NCBI RefSeq assembly: GCF_002878395.1
Contig: NW_025856018.1
Location: 82,147 to 146,146 of the forward strand
Source: Capsicum annuum
Lineage: Eukaryota > Streptophyta > Magnoliopsida > Solanales > Solanaceae
Reading direction: 5' to 3'
Length of the DNA: 64,000 nucleotides
In this document: piece by piece, positions 14,985 to 27,760 of the stretch
Layout of the letters: the number at the start of each line of letters is the position of its first letter
Numbering within the stretch: position 1 is the first letter of the stretch
The notes under the pieces: model-generated
Seen by the model: only the letters and a program-made list of their open reading frames with translations
What the model was told of the DNA's origin: nothing
The model's database searches: none
Program-made: the position numbers and the translations under genes

Positions 14985-15025
14985 TCTACCCAAATGGCTA
15001 TAATGTCCTGTTTGCATTGTTTTGC
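14985..15025. other. Deleted monomer shared by both 4.57-kb units (second marker, left)
   Basis: CTACCCAAATGGCTATAATG is followed by TCCTGTTTGCATTG, so most of a monomer (about 130 bp) is missing between the A/T tract and the next CCCGTTCGC-type segment. The partner is at about 19582. Both flanking monomers are otherwise regular. Confidence 0.78.
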
Positions 15026-17887
15026 CCATTTGTCCGCCCAAATAGCCCCAAAAAATTAAACGAAGCACAGTTAGATGATCCCCAACCTCACTGGCATGCC
15101 CCAATCAATTTTCGGCCCAAAGCACACCCGAAACACGGTCCCACACCGAAATCGTGGACTATATGTCACCTTTTTGGTCCAAAAATGCCTCGTTCGTGCC
15201 ATTTCACCCTTTTGTCTGCCTAAATGGCCACAAAAAATTAAGCGAACCTCACTGGGATGATCCCCAACCTCCCTGGCATGCCCCAATTGATTTTTGGCTG
15301 ACATCACGCTCGAACCCTAAGCCCACCGCTAAAACCATTAGCTATAGGACACCGATTTGGCTTGAAAACTCTCTGTTTGTGCCGTTTCGCCCATTTGTCC
15401 CCTCCATATGGCCAAGAAAAATTAAACGGACCACACTGGGAAGATCCCCAACCTCCCTGGCATACCCCGATCACTTTTTGGCCGATAGCACACTCAGACC
15501 ACGAGCCCACCCCCAAAACCGTGGGCTATAGCACACCAATTTGGCCCAAAAATGCCCTGTTCGTACCGTTTCCCCCGTTTGTCCGCCCAAATGGCCACAA
15601 AAATTTAAATGGACCACACTCGAATGAATCCCCACCGTCCTCGCTTGCCCTGGTCAATTTTTGATCTATATCACGCCCAGTACACGGGTCCACCCCCAAA
15701 ACCGTGGGCTAAAGCACACAGATTTAGCCCAAAAATGCCGTGTTTGTGTCGTTTTGCCTGTTTGTTCACCCAAATAGCAACGAAAAATTAAATGGACCAT
15801 ACTTGGATGATCCCCAACCTCCCTATTATGCCCTGGTTGATTTTCGATCCATAACACGACTGGATCCCGGGCCCACCCCTTAAACCGTAGGCTATAGCAC
15901 GCCAATTTAGCCTAGAAATGCCCGGTTCACGCCATTTCGCCTGTTTGTCCATTCAAATGGCTACGAAAAATTAAACGGACAACATTAGGATGATCCTAAA
16001 CCTACCTGGCATTTCCGATTGATTTTTGGCTCACAAAACGCCCGAACCCCAAGCTCAGCCCCAAAACCATGGGCTATAGGACGTCGATTTAGCCCGAAAA
16101 TGCCCTATTCGTACGTTTCGCCCGTTTGTCCGCCCAAATGGACACGAAAAATTAAACGGTCAACACTAGGATGATCCCCAACCTACCTGGCATGCCCCAA
16201 TCAATTTTCGGCCAATAACACGCTAAAACTTTGGGCCCACCCTCAAAATCATAGGCTGTAGCACACCGATTTAGCTTGAAATTTCCCCGTTTGCGCCCTG
16301 TCGCCTGTTTGTCTGCCCAAATGGCCACAAAAAATTAAACGGACCACACGGGGACAATTCCCAACCTCCCTGGCATGCACCAGTTGATTTTTGGACCACA
16401 TCATGCCTGAAACCCGGGCCCACCCCTAAAATCGTGGGCTATAGCATACCAATTTGGCCCAAAATTGCCCAGTTTGTGCCGTTTCACCCGTTTGTCCGCC
16501 TAAATGGGCATTAAAACTAAATGGACCACACTGGGACTATCTCCAACCACCTTGGCATGCCCCGGTCAATTTTCGGCCAACAGCACACTCAAAACCCAGG
16601 CCCACCCCCAAAATCGTAGGTTATAGCACACCAATTTGGCCGGAAACAGCCCTGTTTGCGCCGTTTCACATGTTTGTCTGCCCAAATAGCTAAGAAAAAT
16701 TAAATGGGCCATATTAGGATGATCCCCAACATCCCTGGCATACCCCGGTTGGTTTTTGGCCCACAGCACGCCAGAACCCCAAGCCAACCCCCAAACCCAT
16801 GTGCTATAGCCCATCGATTTTGCCCAAAAATGCCCCATTCGCGTCGTTTCGCTTGTTTATCCGCCCAAATGGCGATGAAAAAGTAAACGGCCTACACAGG
16901 AACAATTCCCAATCACCCTGGCATGCCCTGGTCAATTTTTAGCCCACAGCACGCCCGAAACCCAGGCCCACCCCTGAAACCGTGGGCTATAGAACACCAA
17001 TTTATCCTAAATATGCCCCATTCATGCGTTTTCTCCCGTTTGTCTGCCCAAATGGTCACGAAAATATTAACGGACGACACTGGGACAATCCCCAACCTCC
17101 CTGCCATGCCCCGATCAATTTTTGGGCCATAGCATGCCAGTACCCTGAGCCCACCCCTAAAATCGTGGGCTAAAACACATCGATCTGGCCCAAAAATTCT
17201 CCATTCGCACCGTTTCACCTGTTTGTCTGCCCAAAAGGCCACGAAAAATTAAATGGACTACACTGGGACAATCCCTAACCTCCCTGGAATGCCCCAGTCA
17301 TTTTCAGTCTACATCACACCTGGAACCTGGTCCCACCCCTAAAACCGTGGGCTATAGGACACTGATTTGGCCCATAAATGTCCAGTTTATGCTATTTCGC
17401 CTGTTTCACAGCCCAAATGGCTATGAAAAATCAAACAGACTACACTGGATTGATACCCAACCTCCCTGGCATGTCTCGACCAATTTTCGACCAGCAGCAT
17501 GCCCGAACCCCGTGCCTACCCCTAAAACCACAGGTTGTAGCGCACCGATTTAGCCCGAAAATGCCTCGTTTGCATCATTTCACCCGTTTGTCCGCCCAAA
17601 TGGCCACATAAAATTAAATGAACCACATCGGGACAATCCCCAGCCTCCCTAGCATGCCCCAGTCGATTTTCAGCCCACAGCACGCCTGGGACCTGGGCCC
17701 ACCCGCAAAACCGTGGGCTATAGGATACCGATTTGGCTGGAAAAATGCCTCGTTCGTGCCATTTTTCCCGCTTTCCCACCTAAATATAAATGAAAATTTA
17801 AAAGGACCATACTGGGACAATCCCCAACCTACCTAGCATGCCCCGATCAATTTTTGGCCAACAGCACGCTCAGACCCCAAGCCCACC

Positions 17888-17925
17888 CCCAAAAGCGTGG
17901 TCTAAGTGCACCTATTTGTCTGCCC
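17888..17925. other. Deleted monomer shared by both 4.57-kb units (right copy)
   Basis: CGTGGTCTAAGTGCACC joins TATTTGTCTGCCCAAATAGC with the same missing segment as at 13325. The breakpoint is at the same base, so the deletion was inherited and did not arise twice. Confidence 0.8.
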
Positions 17926-19564
17926 AAATAGCCACAAAAAATAAAATAGACCACACTAGGATGATCCCCAACCTCCCTGGCACATCCTGATCAATTTTCA
18001 GACTACAACATACCCGGAACCTGGTCCCACCCCAAAAATCGTGGGTTATAGCACACCGATTTAGCCTAAAGTGCCCCGTTCGCGCCGTTCCGCCTGTTTG
18101 TCCACCCAAATGTCCACAAAAAATTAAACGGACCACACTGGAATAATTCCCAACCTCTCTGGCATGCTGTGATCAATTTTTGGCCCACAGCATGGCCGAA
18201 TCCTGGGCCCACCCCCAAAACCGTGGGCTATAGCACACCGATTTAGCCCAAAAATGCCCCATTCACGCCATTTCTCTTGTATGTCCGCCCAAATGGCCAT
18301 GAAAAATTAAACGGACCATATTGGGATAATCCCTAACCTCCCTGGAATGCGTCGATTAAATTTGGGCCTACAGCACACCCGGACCCCTAGCCCATCCCTA
18401 AAATCGTGGGTTATAGGACACCGATTTGGGCCGAAAATGCCCCGTTCGAGCTGTTTTGCTCGTTTGTCTGCCCAAATAGCAACTAAAAATTAAATGGACC
18501 ACACTGGGATGATCCCCAACCTCCCTAGAATGCCCCAGTCAATTTTTGAATGACAGCACACCCAGACCCTGGGCCCACCCCCTAAACCGTGGGCTATAGC
18601 AAACCGATTTAGCCCAAAAATGCCTCGTTCGCTCTGTTTTTCCTGTTTGTCCACCCAAATGGTCACAAAAAATAAAACAGACACCATTAGGATGATCCCT
18701 AACCTCCCTGGCATGCCCCAATCAATTTTAGGCCCATAGCATGCTCGGACCCCGAGCCCACCCAAAAAATCGTGGGCTATAGCATATCGATTTGGCCCGA
18801 AAATACCCCATTTACGCTGTTTCGCCCGCTTGTCTGCCTAAATAGACATGAAAAATTAAACGGACCATACTACGATGATCCACAACCTCGCTGGCATGCC
18901 CCGATTAGTTTTCGACCCACAACACGCTCGAACCCCGGGCCCACCCCCAAAACTGTGGGTTATAGCACATCGATTAGGCCAAAAAATGCCCTGTTCTTAT
19001 CGTTTCACCTGTTTGTCTTCCCAAATGGCCATAGAAAATTAAGCGGACCATACTGGGATGATCCCCAACCTCACTGAAATGCCCTGATTAATTTTGGGCC
19101 TACAACATGCCCCGACCCCTGGCCCACCCCCAAAACGGTAGTTTATAGGAAACCGATTTGGCCCAAAAATGCATCGTTCGTGCATGTTTGCCCGTTTGTC
19201 CCCCAAAATGGCGACTAAGTATTAAATGGACCAAACTGGGATGATCCCTAACCTCCCTGGCATGTCCCGATCGATTTTTAGCAATTAGCACGCCCAGACC
19301 TTGGTCCCACCACCAAAACCATGGGCTATAGCACACCGATTTTGCCCAAAAATACCCAATTCGTGCTGTTTCACTCGTTTGTCCGCCCAAATGGACACAA
19401 AAAATTAAACGGACCATACTGGGATGATTCCCAATCTCCCTGGCACACCCCGATCGACTTTCGGCCCACGGCATGCCCGAACCCCGATTCCACCCCTAAA
19501 AATGTGGGGTGTAGAACACCGATTTAGCCCAAATATGTCCAGTTCGTGTCGTTTCACCCGTTTG

Positions 19565-19605
19565 TCTACCCAAGTGGCTACAATGTCCTGCTCGCACTAT
19601 TTCGC
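19565..19605. other. Deleted monomer shared by both 4.57-kb units (second marker, right)
   Basis: CTACCCAAGTGGCTACAATG joins TCCTGCTCGCACTATTTCGC, matching the junction at 15002 with an offset of 4580 bp. It confirms colinearity of the two 25-mer copies near their right ends. Confidence 0.78.
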
Positions 19606-22009
19606 ACATTTGTTCGCCCAAAAAGCCACAAAAAATTAAATGAAGTACAGTTAGATGATCCCCAACCTCACTGGCACGCCCCAATTAATTTTCGGCCCAT
19701 AGCACGCTCAGAGAACGGTCCCACACTGAAACCGTGGGCTATATGTCACCTTTTTGGTCAAAAAATGCCTCATTCGTGCCATTCTGCCTTTTTATCCGCC
19801 CAAATGGCCATAAAAAATTAAACAAACCTCACTGGGATGATCCCCAACCTCCCTGGCATGCCTCAATTGATTTTTAGCCGACAACACGCCCGAACCCCGA
19901 GCCCACCCCTAAAACCGTTGGCTAGAGCACACCGATTTGGCTTGAAAATTCCCCGTTTGCGCTATTTCGCCCATTTGTCCCCTCCATATGGCCAGGAAAA
20001 ATAAAACGGACCACACTGGGAAGATTCCCAACCTCCCTGGAATGCCCCGGTCACTTTTCGGCCAATAGCACGCTCAGACCACGAGCCCACCCCCAAAATC
20101 ATGGGCTATAGCACACCAATTTGGCCCTAAAATGCCCTGTTCGCGCTGTTTCCCCCGTTTATCCGCCCAAATGGCCATAAAAATTTAAATGGACCATACT
20201 TAAATGAATCCCCACAACCCTCGCTTGCCCTGGTCAATTTTTGGCCTACAGCACGCCCGGTACACGGGTCCACCCTCGAAACCGTGGGCTAAAGCACACA
20301 GATTTGGCCCAAAAATACCCTGTTTGTGCCGTTTTGCTTGTTTGTCCGCCCAAATAGCCACGAAAAATTAAACGGACCACATTTGGATGATCCCCAACCT
20401 CCCTGTCATGCCTTGGTTGATTTTTGGTCCACAAAACGTCTGGACCCCAGGCCTACCCCTGAAACCGTAGGCTATAGCACACCGATTTAGCCTAAAAATA
20501 CTCGGTTAGCGCTGTTTTACCTGTTTGTCCATCCAAATGGCCACAAAAAATTAAATGGACCACATTAGAATGATCCCCAACCTACCTGGCATGCCCCGAT
20601 CAATTTTTGGCCCACAGCACACCCGGACCCCAAGCTCAGCCCCAAAACCATGGGCTATAGGACGTCGATTTAGCTCAAAAATGCGCTGTTCGCACCTTTC
20701 GCCTGTTTGTTCGCCCAAATGGAGACGAAAAATTAAATGGTCCACATTAGGATGATCCCCAACCCACCTGGCATACCCCAGCCAATTTTCGGCCAATAAA
20801 CCGCTAAAACTTTGGGCCCACCCTCAAGATCATGGGCTGTAGCACATTGATTTAGCTCGAAATTGCCTCGTTTGTGCTGTTTTGCCAGTTTGTCCGTCCA
20901 AATAGCCACAAAAAATTAAACGGACCACATTGATTTCGAACCACAGCACGCCCGGACCAGGGACCCCCCTAAAACCGTAGGCTATAGCACACCGATTTGG
21001 CCTGAAAATGCCCCGTACATGCCCTGACACCTGTTTGTTCGTCTAAATGGCCACAAAAAATTGAATGGATCATACTAGGACGATACCCAACCTCTCTGGC
21101 AGGCCCCGGTCGATTTATGGCCCACGTCACGTCGGGACCCTGGGGCTACCCCCAAAACCGTGGGCTATAGCACATCGATATGGCCCAAAAATACCTCGTT
21201 CATGTCGTTTCACCCGTTTATCTGCCCAAATAGCCACAAAAATTAAACGGATCACACTGGGATGATCCCCAACCACCCTGCCATGCCCCGATTGATTTTT
21301 GACACACAACACACCCAGAACCTGGCCCACCCCCAAAACCGTGGGCTATAAGACACCGATTTAGCACAAAAATGCGTCGTTTGCGCCGTTTTGCCAATTT
21401 GTTCACCCAAATAGCCATAAAAAATTTAAACGAACCACACAGGGATGATCCCCAACCTCCCTAGTATGCCCCAGTTGATTTTTGACCAACAGCACACTCA
21501 GACACTGAGCCCACCCTTGATATCGTTGGCTATAGCACACCGATTTAGCTCCAAAACTCCTCGTGCGCACCGTTTTCCCCGTTTGTCCTCCACAATGGCC
21601 ACAAAAAATTAAACGTACCATACTAGGATGATCCCCAACCTCCCTAGCATATGTTGGTCGATTTTTGGCCTACAGCACGCTCGGACCCTGGGCCCTCTCA
21701 AAAACGTGGCTATGGGACATCGATTTTGCCCAAAAATGCCCCGTGCACGTCGATTTGCCCGTTTGTCCGTCCAAATGGCCACGAAAAATTAAAAAGATCA
21801 CATAGAGACGATCCCTAGCCCCCTTGGCACGCCCCAATCCATTTTTGGCCCACAGCACGCCCAGAACCCGAGCCCACCCCTAAACTGTGGGCTATAGCAC
21901 ACCGTTTTGGCCAAAAAATGGCCCATTCGCCCCGTTTTGCCCGTTTGTCTGCCCAAATGGCCACGATAAATTAAACGAACCACACTGGGATAATCCCCAA
22001 TTTACCTGG

Positions 22010-23640
22010 CACACCCCGGTTGATTTTTAGCCCACAGTATTCCCGAATCATAGTCCCACCCCCAAAAACATGGGCTATAGCCCACTAATTTTGTTGGATA
22101 ATACCCTGTTCGTGTAGTTTCTCTCATTAATCCATCCAAATGTCAATGAAAACTTAAACGGACCATACTGAGATGATCCCCAACCTCCCTGGCAGACCCC
22201 AATCAATTATCGGCCGACAGAACGCCCAGACCCCCAGCCCACTCCCAAAACCGTGGGCTGTAACACACCAATTTGGCTAAAAATGCATCGTTCACGCTGT
22301 TTCGCCCTTGTGTTCGCCCAAATGGCCACAAAAAATTAAACGGACCACACTGGGATGATTCCCAACCTTCCTGGCATGTATCAGTCAATTTTAGGCCCAT
22401 AGTACGCCCGGACCCCAGGCCCACCCATGAAACCATGGGCTATAGCACATCAATTTAGCTCGAAAATGCCCTGTTTCGCTGTTTCACCCGTTTGTCCACC
22501 CTAATGGCTACAAAAAATTAAACGAACTATACTGGGATGATCCCCAACCTCCAGAGCACATTCCATTTGATTTTTGGCCCACAGCACACCCGAACCCTAG
22601 GCCAACCCCTGGAACCGTGGGCCATAGAACATTGATTTGGCCCAAAAATGCCCTGTTGGCGCCGTTTCGCCCGTTTGTCTACTCGAATAGTCACAAAAAA
22701 TTAAATGGACCATACTTAAATTATCTCCAACCTATCTGGAATGTGTCAATCGATTTTTGATCTACAGCACGCCCGGGACCCAGGGCCCACACCCAAAACC
22801 ATGGGCTATAGCACACTGATTTGGCCCGAAAATGTCCTATTTACATTGTTTCACCTTTTTGTCCGCCGAAATGGCCACAAAAAATTAAACAGACCACACA
22901 GGGATGATCCCATATCTCCCTGGCTTTCCTTGATCAATTTTTGACTCACAGCACCCCCGGACCCCGGGCCCAACCCTAAATCGTAGGCTATAGCACACCA
23001 ATTTAGCCTGAAAATGCCCTATTCGTGCCATTTTGCCCTTTTGTCCTTCTAAATAGCCACAAAAAGTTGAAAAAACCTCACCAGGATGATCCCCATCCTC
23101 CCTGGCATGCCCCGATCAATTTTTAGCCCATAGCACACCCAAAACCTGGGCCCACCCCCAAAACTGTGGCTATAGCACACTGATTTGGCCTGCTAATACC
23201 CCGTTCGCGCTGTTTCGCCCATTTGATCCCCCAAATTGCCCCAAAAAACTAAAAGTATCACATTGTGGTAATCCCCAACTTCCCAGGCACACCTCGGTCG
23301 ATTTTCATCCCACAGCACATCCAGACCCCGGGCCCACCCCCGAAACTGTGGGCTATAGCAAACCAATTTTGCTAAAAATGCCCCATTCTCGCCATTTTAC
23401 CCGTTTGCCCGCCCAATTGGCCATAAAAAAATAAACGGACCACACTGGTATGATCCCCAACCTCCTTGGCAATCCGCGGTCATTGTTTGGCAAACAGCAC
23501 GCTCGGACCCCAAGCCAACCCCCGAAATCGTGGGCTAGCACACCGATTTGGCCAGAAAATGCCGCTTTCAAGCCGTTTGGCCCATTTGTCCGCCCAAATA
23601 GCCACAATAAATTAAACGGACTACACTGGGATGATCCTCA
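22010..23640 (+). repeat. Domain II 9-mer unit, copy 1
   Basis: Landmarks in this segment recur about 1629 to 1646 bp downstream. They are the ATTAATCCATCCAAATGTCAA-like monomer (22126, partner 23772), AGAGCACAT (22553, partner 24182), the CGATTTTTGATCTACAGCAC form (about 22752, partner 24381), and CCCAATTGG (23412, partner 25043). Nine monomers of about 181 bp give 1629 bp, so the unit is a 9-mer. The first monomer has an atypical tail, CTCATTAATCCATCCAAATG, unlike the rest of the array, which makes it a useful tag for this HOR. Edges are approximate. Confidence 0.8.
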
Positions 23641-25270
23641 ATTTCCCTAGCATGCCCCGGTTGATTTTTAGCCCATAATATTCTCGAATAACGGGCCCAC
23701 CCCCTAAAACTTGGGCTATAACACACCAATTTTTCTTGATAATACCCCATTCATTTCGTGCAATTTCTCCCGTTAATCCATCCAAATGTCAACAAATAAT
23801 TAAACGGACCACACCGGGATGATCTCCAACCTCCCTAGCTTACCCCGATCAATTTTTGGCTAACAGCACGCCCGGACCCCAGGCCTACCCCAAAAACCAT
23901 GGGCTATATCACACCGATTTGGCCCAAAAATGCATCATTCACGTCTTTTTGCCCGTTTGTCCGCCCAAATGGCGAACAAAAAATTAAACGGACCACACTG
24001 GGATGATCCCATTCTTCCTGGCATGTCTCGATCAATTTAAGGCCCATAGTACGCCCGAACACCGGGCCCAATAGCACATCGATTTGGCCCAAAAATGCCC
24101 CATTCCGCCGTTTTGCTCATTTGTCAACCCTAATGGCGATGAAAAATTAAACGAAGTACACATGGACGATCCCCAACCTCTAGAGCACATCCCAGTCAAT
24201 TTTCGGCCCACAGCACACCCGAACCCCAGGCTAACCCCTGAAACCGTGGGCTATAGCACACTAATTTGGCCCGAAAATGCCCTGTTGGCGTCATTTCGCC
24301 CGTTTTTCCACCCGAATGGCCACAAAAAATTAAACGGACCATATTAGAATGATCCCCAACCTCCTTGGAATGCCTCAGTCAATTTTTGACCTACAGCAAA
24401 CCCGAGACACAGGGCCCACATCCGAAACCGTGGGATATAGCACATCGATTTCGCTTGAAAATGCCCCGTTCGCACTGTTTTGCCTTTTTGTCCGCCCAAA
24501 TGGCCATGAAAAATTAAACGGACCATACTGGGATGATCCCCAACCTCCCTGGCATGTATAAGTCAATTTTTAGGTCACATAACCCCTGGACCCCGAGCCC
24601 AACCCTAAACCGTAGGCTATAGCACATCGATTTGGCCCGAAAATACCCCATTCGCACCATTTTTCCCTTTTGTCCTCCTAAATGGCCACCAAAAATTGAA
24701 CGGACCTTATTGGGATAATCCCTAACCTCCCTGTCATGCCACGATCAATATTTGGCCCACAGCACTCCCGAAACCCAGGCCCACCCCCAAAAATATGGGC
24801 TATAGCACACTGATTTGGCCTACAAATGCCCCGTTCGTGCCGTTTCGCCCGTTTATTCGCTCAAATTGCCACAAAAGACTAAAAGGACCACACTGTGATG
24901 ATCCCCAACCTATCAGGCACACCTCAGTCAATTTTCAGCCAACAGTACATCCAGACCCTGGGACCACCCTCGAAACCGTGGGCTATAGCAAGCCGATTTG
25001 GCCAAAAATTACCCCGTTCGCACCGTTTTGCCCGTTTGTCCGCCCAATTGGCCACAAAAAATTAAACGGACCATACTGGGATGATCCAACCTCCCTGGCA
25101 TGCCTCGGTCATTATTTGGCCCACAGTACACTGGGACCCCAGGCCCACCCATAAAACCATGGGCTATAGCACACCGATTTGGCCTGAAAATGCCCCGTTC
25201 AAGCCGTTTCATCCGTTTGTCCATCAAAATGGGCACAAAAAATTAAACGGATCACACTGGGACTATCCCC
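23641..25270 (+). repeat. Domain II 9-mer unit, copy 2
   Basis: This is the second copy of the 9-monomer unit, colinear with the preceding one by the landmarks at 23772, 24182, 24381, 25043 and 25201. One monomer near 24.06 kb is shortened: it passes from CGAACACCGGGCCC directly to AATAGCACATCGATTTGG, losing the CCCCCAAAACCGTGGGCT part. The corresponding monomer in copy 1 is intact, so the deletion came after the duplication. The next 1.6 kb do not continue the 9-mer order, so only two copies are present. Confidence 0.78.
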
Positions 25271-26699
25271 AACGATGCTGACATACCTCAGTCTAATTTT
25301 GGCCCACATCATGCCCGAACCCCGAGGCCACTCCCAAAACTGTGGGCTATAGCACACCAATTTAGCTTGAAAATGCCCCGTTCATGCCGCTTCGCTCGTT
25401 TGTCCGCTCAAATGGCCACAAAAAATTAAATGGACCACAGTGGGATGATCCCTAACCTCCCTTTCAAGCCCTGATCTATTTTTGGCGCACACTATGCCCC
25501 GACCCTGGGCCAAACCTCAAAACCGTTGGCTATAACACACCGAATTAGTCCAAAAATGCCCCATTCGTGCCATCTCGCCTGTTTGTCTGTCCAAATGGCC
25601 ACGAAAATTAAATAAACCATAGTAGGACGATCCTCAACCCCCCTTGAATGCCCTGGGTGCTTTTTGGCCTATATCACACCCAGAACCCAGGCCCACCCCT
25701 AAAACCATGGGCTATAGTACATTGATTTGGCCCCAAAATGCCACATTCGCGCCGTTTTGCCCGTTTGTCAGCCTAAATGGCCACGATAAATTAAATGAAT
25801 TACACTAGGATGATACCCAACCACCCTGGAATTCCTCGATTGATTTTTATCCCACAGCACGCCCGAAACGTTGGCCCACCCCCGAAACCGTGGGTTATAG
25901 CACACCGATTTGGCTTGATAATGCCCCATTCGAGCTGTTTCTCCTGTTCGTCCACCCAAATGGCAACAAAAAATTAAATGGACCATACTGGGATGATCCC
26001 CAACCTCCCTAGTATACCCCGATTAATTTTTGGCCGACATCACACCTGGACCCTGGGCCCACCCCCAAAACCATAAGCTATAGCTCACCGATTTGGCCAG
26101 AAAATACCCCGTTCGCGCTGTTTCACCCATTTGTCCGCCCAAATGGCTATAAAACATTAAGAGAACTATACTGGGATGATACCCAACCTCCCTAACACGC
26201 CCCGATTGATTTTTAGTCAACAGCACGCCCGGACCCTGGGCCCACCCCCAAAATAGTGGGCTATAGCACATCGATTTAGCCCAAAAATGCCCCGTTCGCA
26301 CCATTTTGCCTGTTTGTCCACCCCAATGGCCATAGAAAATTAAACGGACCATAATGGGATGATCCCCAAACTCCCTGGCATGCCCCGATCGATTTTCAGC
26401 CCATAGCACGCTCGGACCCCGGGCCCAACCCAAAATCGTGGGCTATAGCAAATCGATTTGGCCCAAAAATGCCCCATTCACGCCGTTTCGCTCGTTTGTC
26501 CTCCCAAATGGCCACAAAAAATTGAATGGACCTCACTAGGATGATTCCCAACCTCCTTGGCATGCCCCGGTTAATTTTTGGCCCACAACACTCCCGAAAC
26601 CCGGGCCCACCCCCAAAACTATAGGCTATAGCACATTGATTTGGCCTTAAAATGCCTCATTCGCGCCGTTTTGCCAGTTTGTTTGCCTAAATTGCCACA

Positions 26700-27760
26700 A
26701 AAAATAAAAGAACCATACTGTGATGATCCTCAACCTCCCAGGAATGCCTTGGTCGATTTTCGTCCCACAGCACGTATGGACCCCAGGCCCACCCCCGAAA
26801 TAGTGGGCTATAGCAAACTGATTTGGCCCAAAAATGCTCGTTTCGCCCGTTTGTCTGCCCAATTGGCCACGAAAAATTAAATGGACCACACTGGGACTGT
26901 CCCCAACCTCGCTAGTATGCCTCGATCAATTTTTGCATCATAGCATACCCGGAACCCAGACCCACCCCCGAAATCGTGGGCTATAAGACACCAATTTAGC
27001 CTAAAAATACCCCATTCGCTCCGTTTCACCTGTTTGTCCGCCAAAATGGCCACGAAAAATTAAACGGACCACAATGGGAAGATCCACAATCTCACTGGCA
27101 TGCTTCGATCAATTTTTAGCCCATAACACATCGGGACACCTGGCCCACTCCCAAAATCGTGGGCTATAGCACACCAATTCAGTCCGAAAATGCCCCGTTC
27201 ACACCGTTTCACCTATTTGTTCGCCCAAATGGACACAAAAAATTAAATTGACCATACTGGGACGATCCCCAACCTCCCTAGAATGCCCCGATTGATTTTG
27301 GGACCACAGCATGCCCGGACTCCTGGCCCACCCTCAAAACTGTGGGTTATAGGACATCGATTTAGCCCAAAAATGCCCCATTCATGCTGTTTTGCCCTAT
27401 GGTCACCCTAAATGGCCACAAAAAATTAAACGGACCACACTGGGATGATCCCTAACCTCTATGGCATTCCTCGGTTGAATTTTAGCCGACAGCATGCCCA
27501 GAACATGGGCGCACCCCCAAAACCATGGCCTATAGCACACCGATTTGGTCCAAAAATACCCTGTTCTCCGTCTCACTGGGTTGATCCCCAATCTCCCTGG
27601 TATGCCGTGGTTGATTTTTGGCCCACAGAATGCCCGAACCCCATTCGTGCTGCTTCGCCCATTTATCTACCCAAATGGCTATGTAAAATAAAATGGACCA
27701 CACTGGGATGATCCCCAACCATCCTGGCATACCATGGTTGATTTTCGACCCACAAAACAT
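26700..27760 (+). repeat. Domain II long duplication, copy 1
   Basis: This segment matches 29320-30600 in order. Shared landmarks are CCATACTGTGATGATCC (about 26715 and 29331), CCCAATTGGCCACGAAAAAT (26858 and 29485), the GATTTTGGGACCACAGC monomer (about 27294 and 30140), and the unusual junction with TCTCACT before GGTTGATC or CGGATCATC (27571 and 30399). The offset grows from 2627 to 2828 bp, so one copy has gained or lost about one monomer. Two adjacent monomers here, at about 27.57 and 27.64 kb, are both deleted forms. Confidence 0.65.

Larger units (their letters stand above)
11801..16371 (+). repeat. Domain I unit 3 (25-mer HOR copy)
   Basis: This is the first of two consecutive copies of a roughly 4571-bp unit. 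Independent landmarks recur with the same offset in the following copy: GGCATGCACCAGTTGATTTT at 11801 and 16372; GGCCAACAGCACACTCAAAA at about 12004 and 16575; GATGATCCACAACCTC at 14302 and 18874; a shortened monomer at 13325 and 17898; and a second shortened monomer at 15002 and 19582. Offsets are 4571 to 4580 bp, corresponding to 25 monomers, two of them deleted forms. Sharing the same deletions shows that duplication happened after those deletions. Confidence 0.88.
1..20930 (+). repeat. Satellite HOR domain I
   Basis: About 115 monomers whose subtypes recur in order. Diagnostic words are: X, GGACCACATCACGCCCAAAA; Y, CGTTTCAAATGTTTGTCC; Z, GTGTGCTATAGCACATC; P, CGATTTATCCCAAAAATGCC; Q, GTGGGCTGAAACAAACCGAT; R, TTTTTCTGCACAAATGGCTA; S, ACTATAGGCTGTAGCGCA; T, GCTTTCCCGCCCAAATAGCC; U, CGTGGTCTATAGCACACCG; V, GCATAATGATTTGACCCAAA. 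Subtype X lies near 28, 5212, 11801 and 16372, giving spacings of about 5184, 6589 and 4571 bp. The unit length is therefore variable, and later copies of the order are better preserved than the first. The right edge is set where the X-to-V order stops being recognisable, just after 20.9 kb, and is approximate. Confidence 0.85.
16372..20930 (+). repeat. Domain I unit 4 (25-mer HOR copy)
   Basis: This is the second copy of the 4.57-kb unit. It is colinear with unit 3 from X through Y, Z, P, Q, R, S and T and on to the end. The segment with GGCCAATAACACGCTAAAAC at about 16210, just before this unit, matches GGCCAATAAACCGCTAAAAC at about 20791, near its end. A third copy was therefore beginning when the pattern breaks. 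The break is near 20930, where a monomer jumps from GGACCACATTGATTTCGAAC directly into the second half of the unit, losing roughly 35 bp. Confidence 0.83.
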
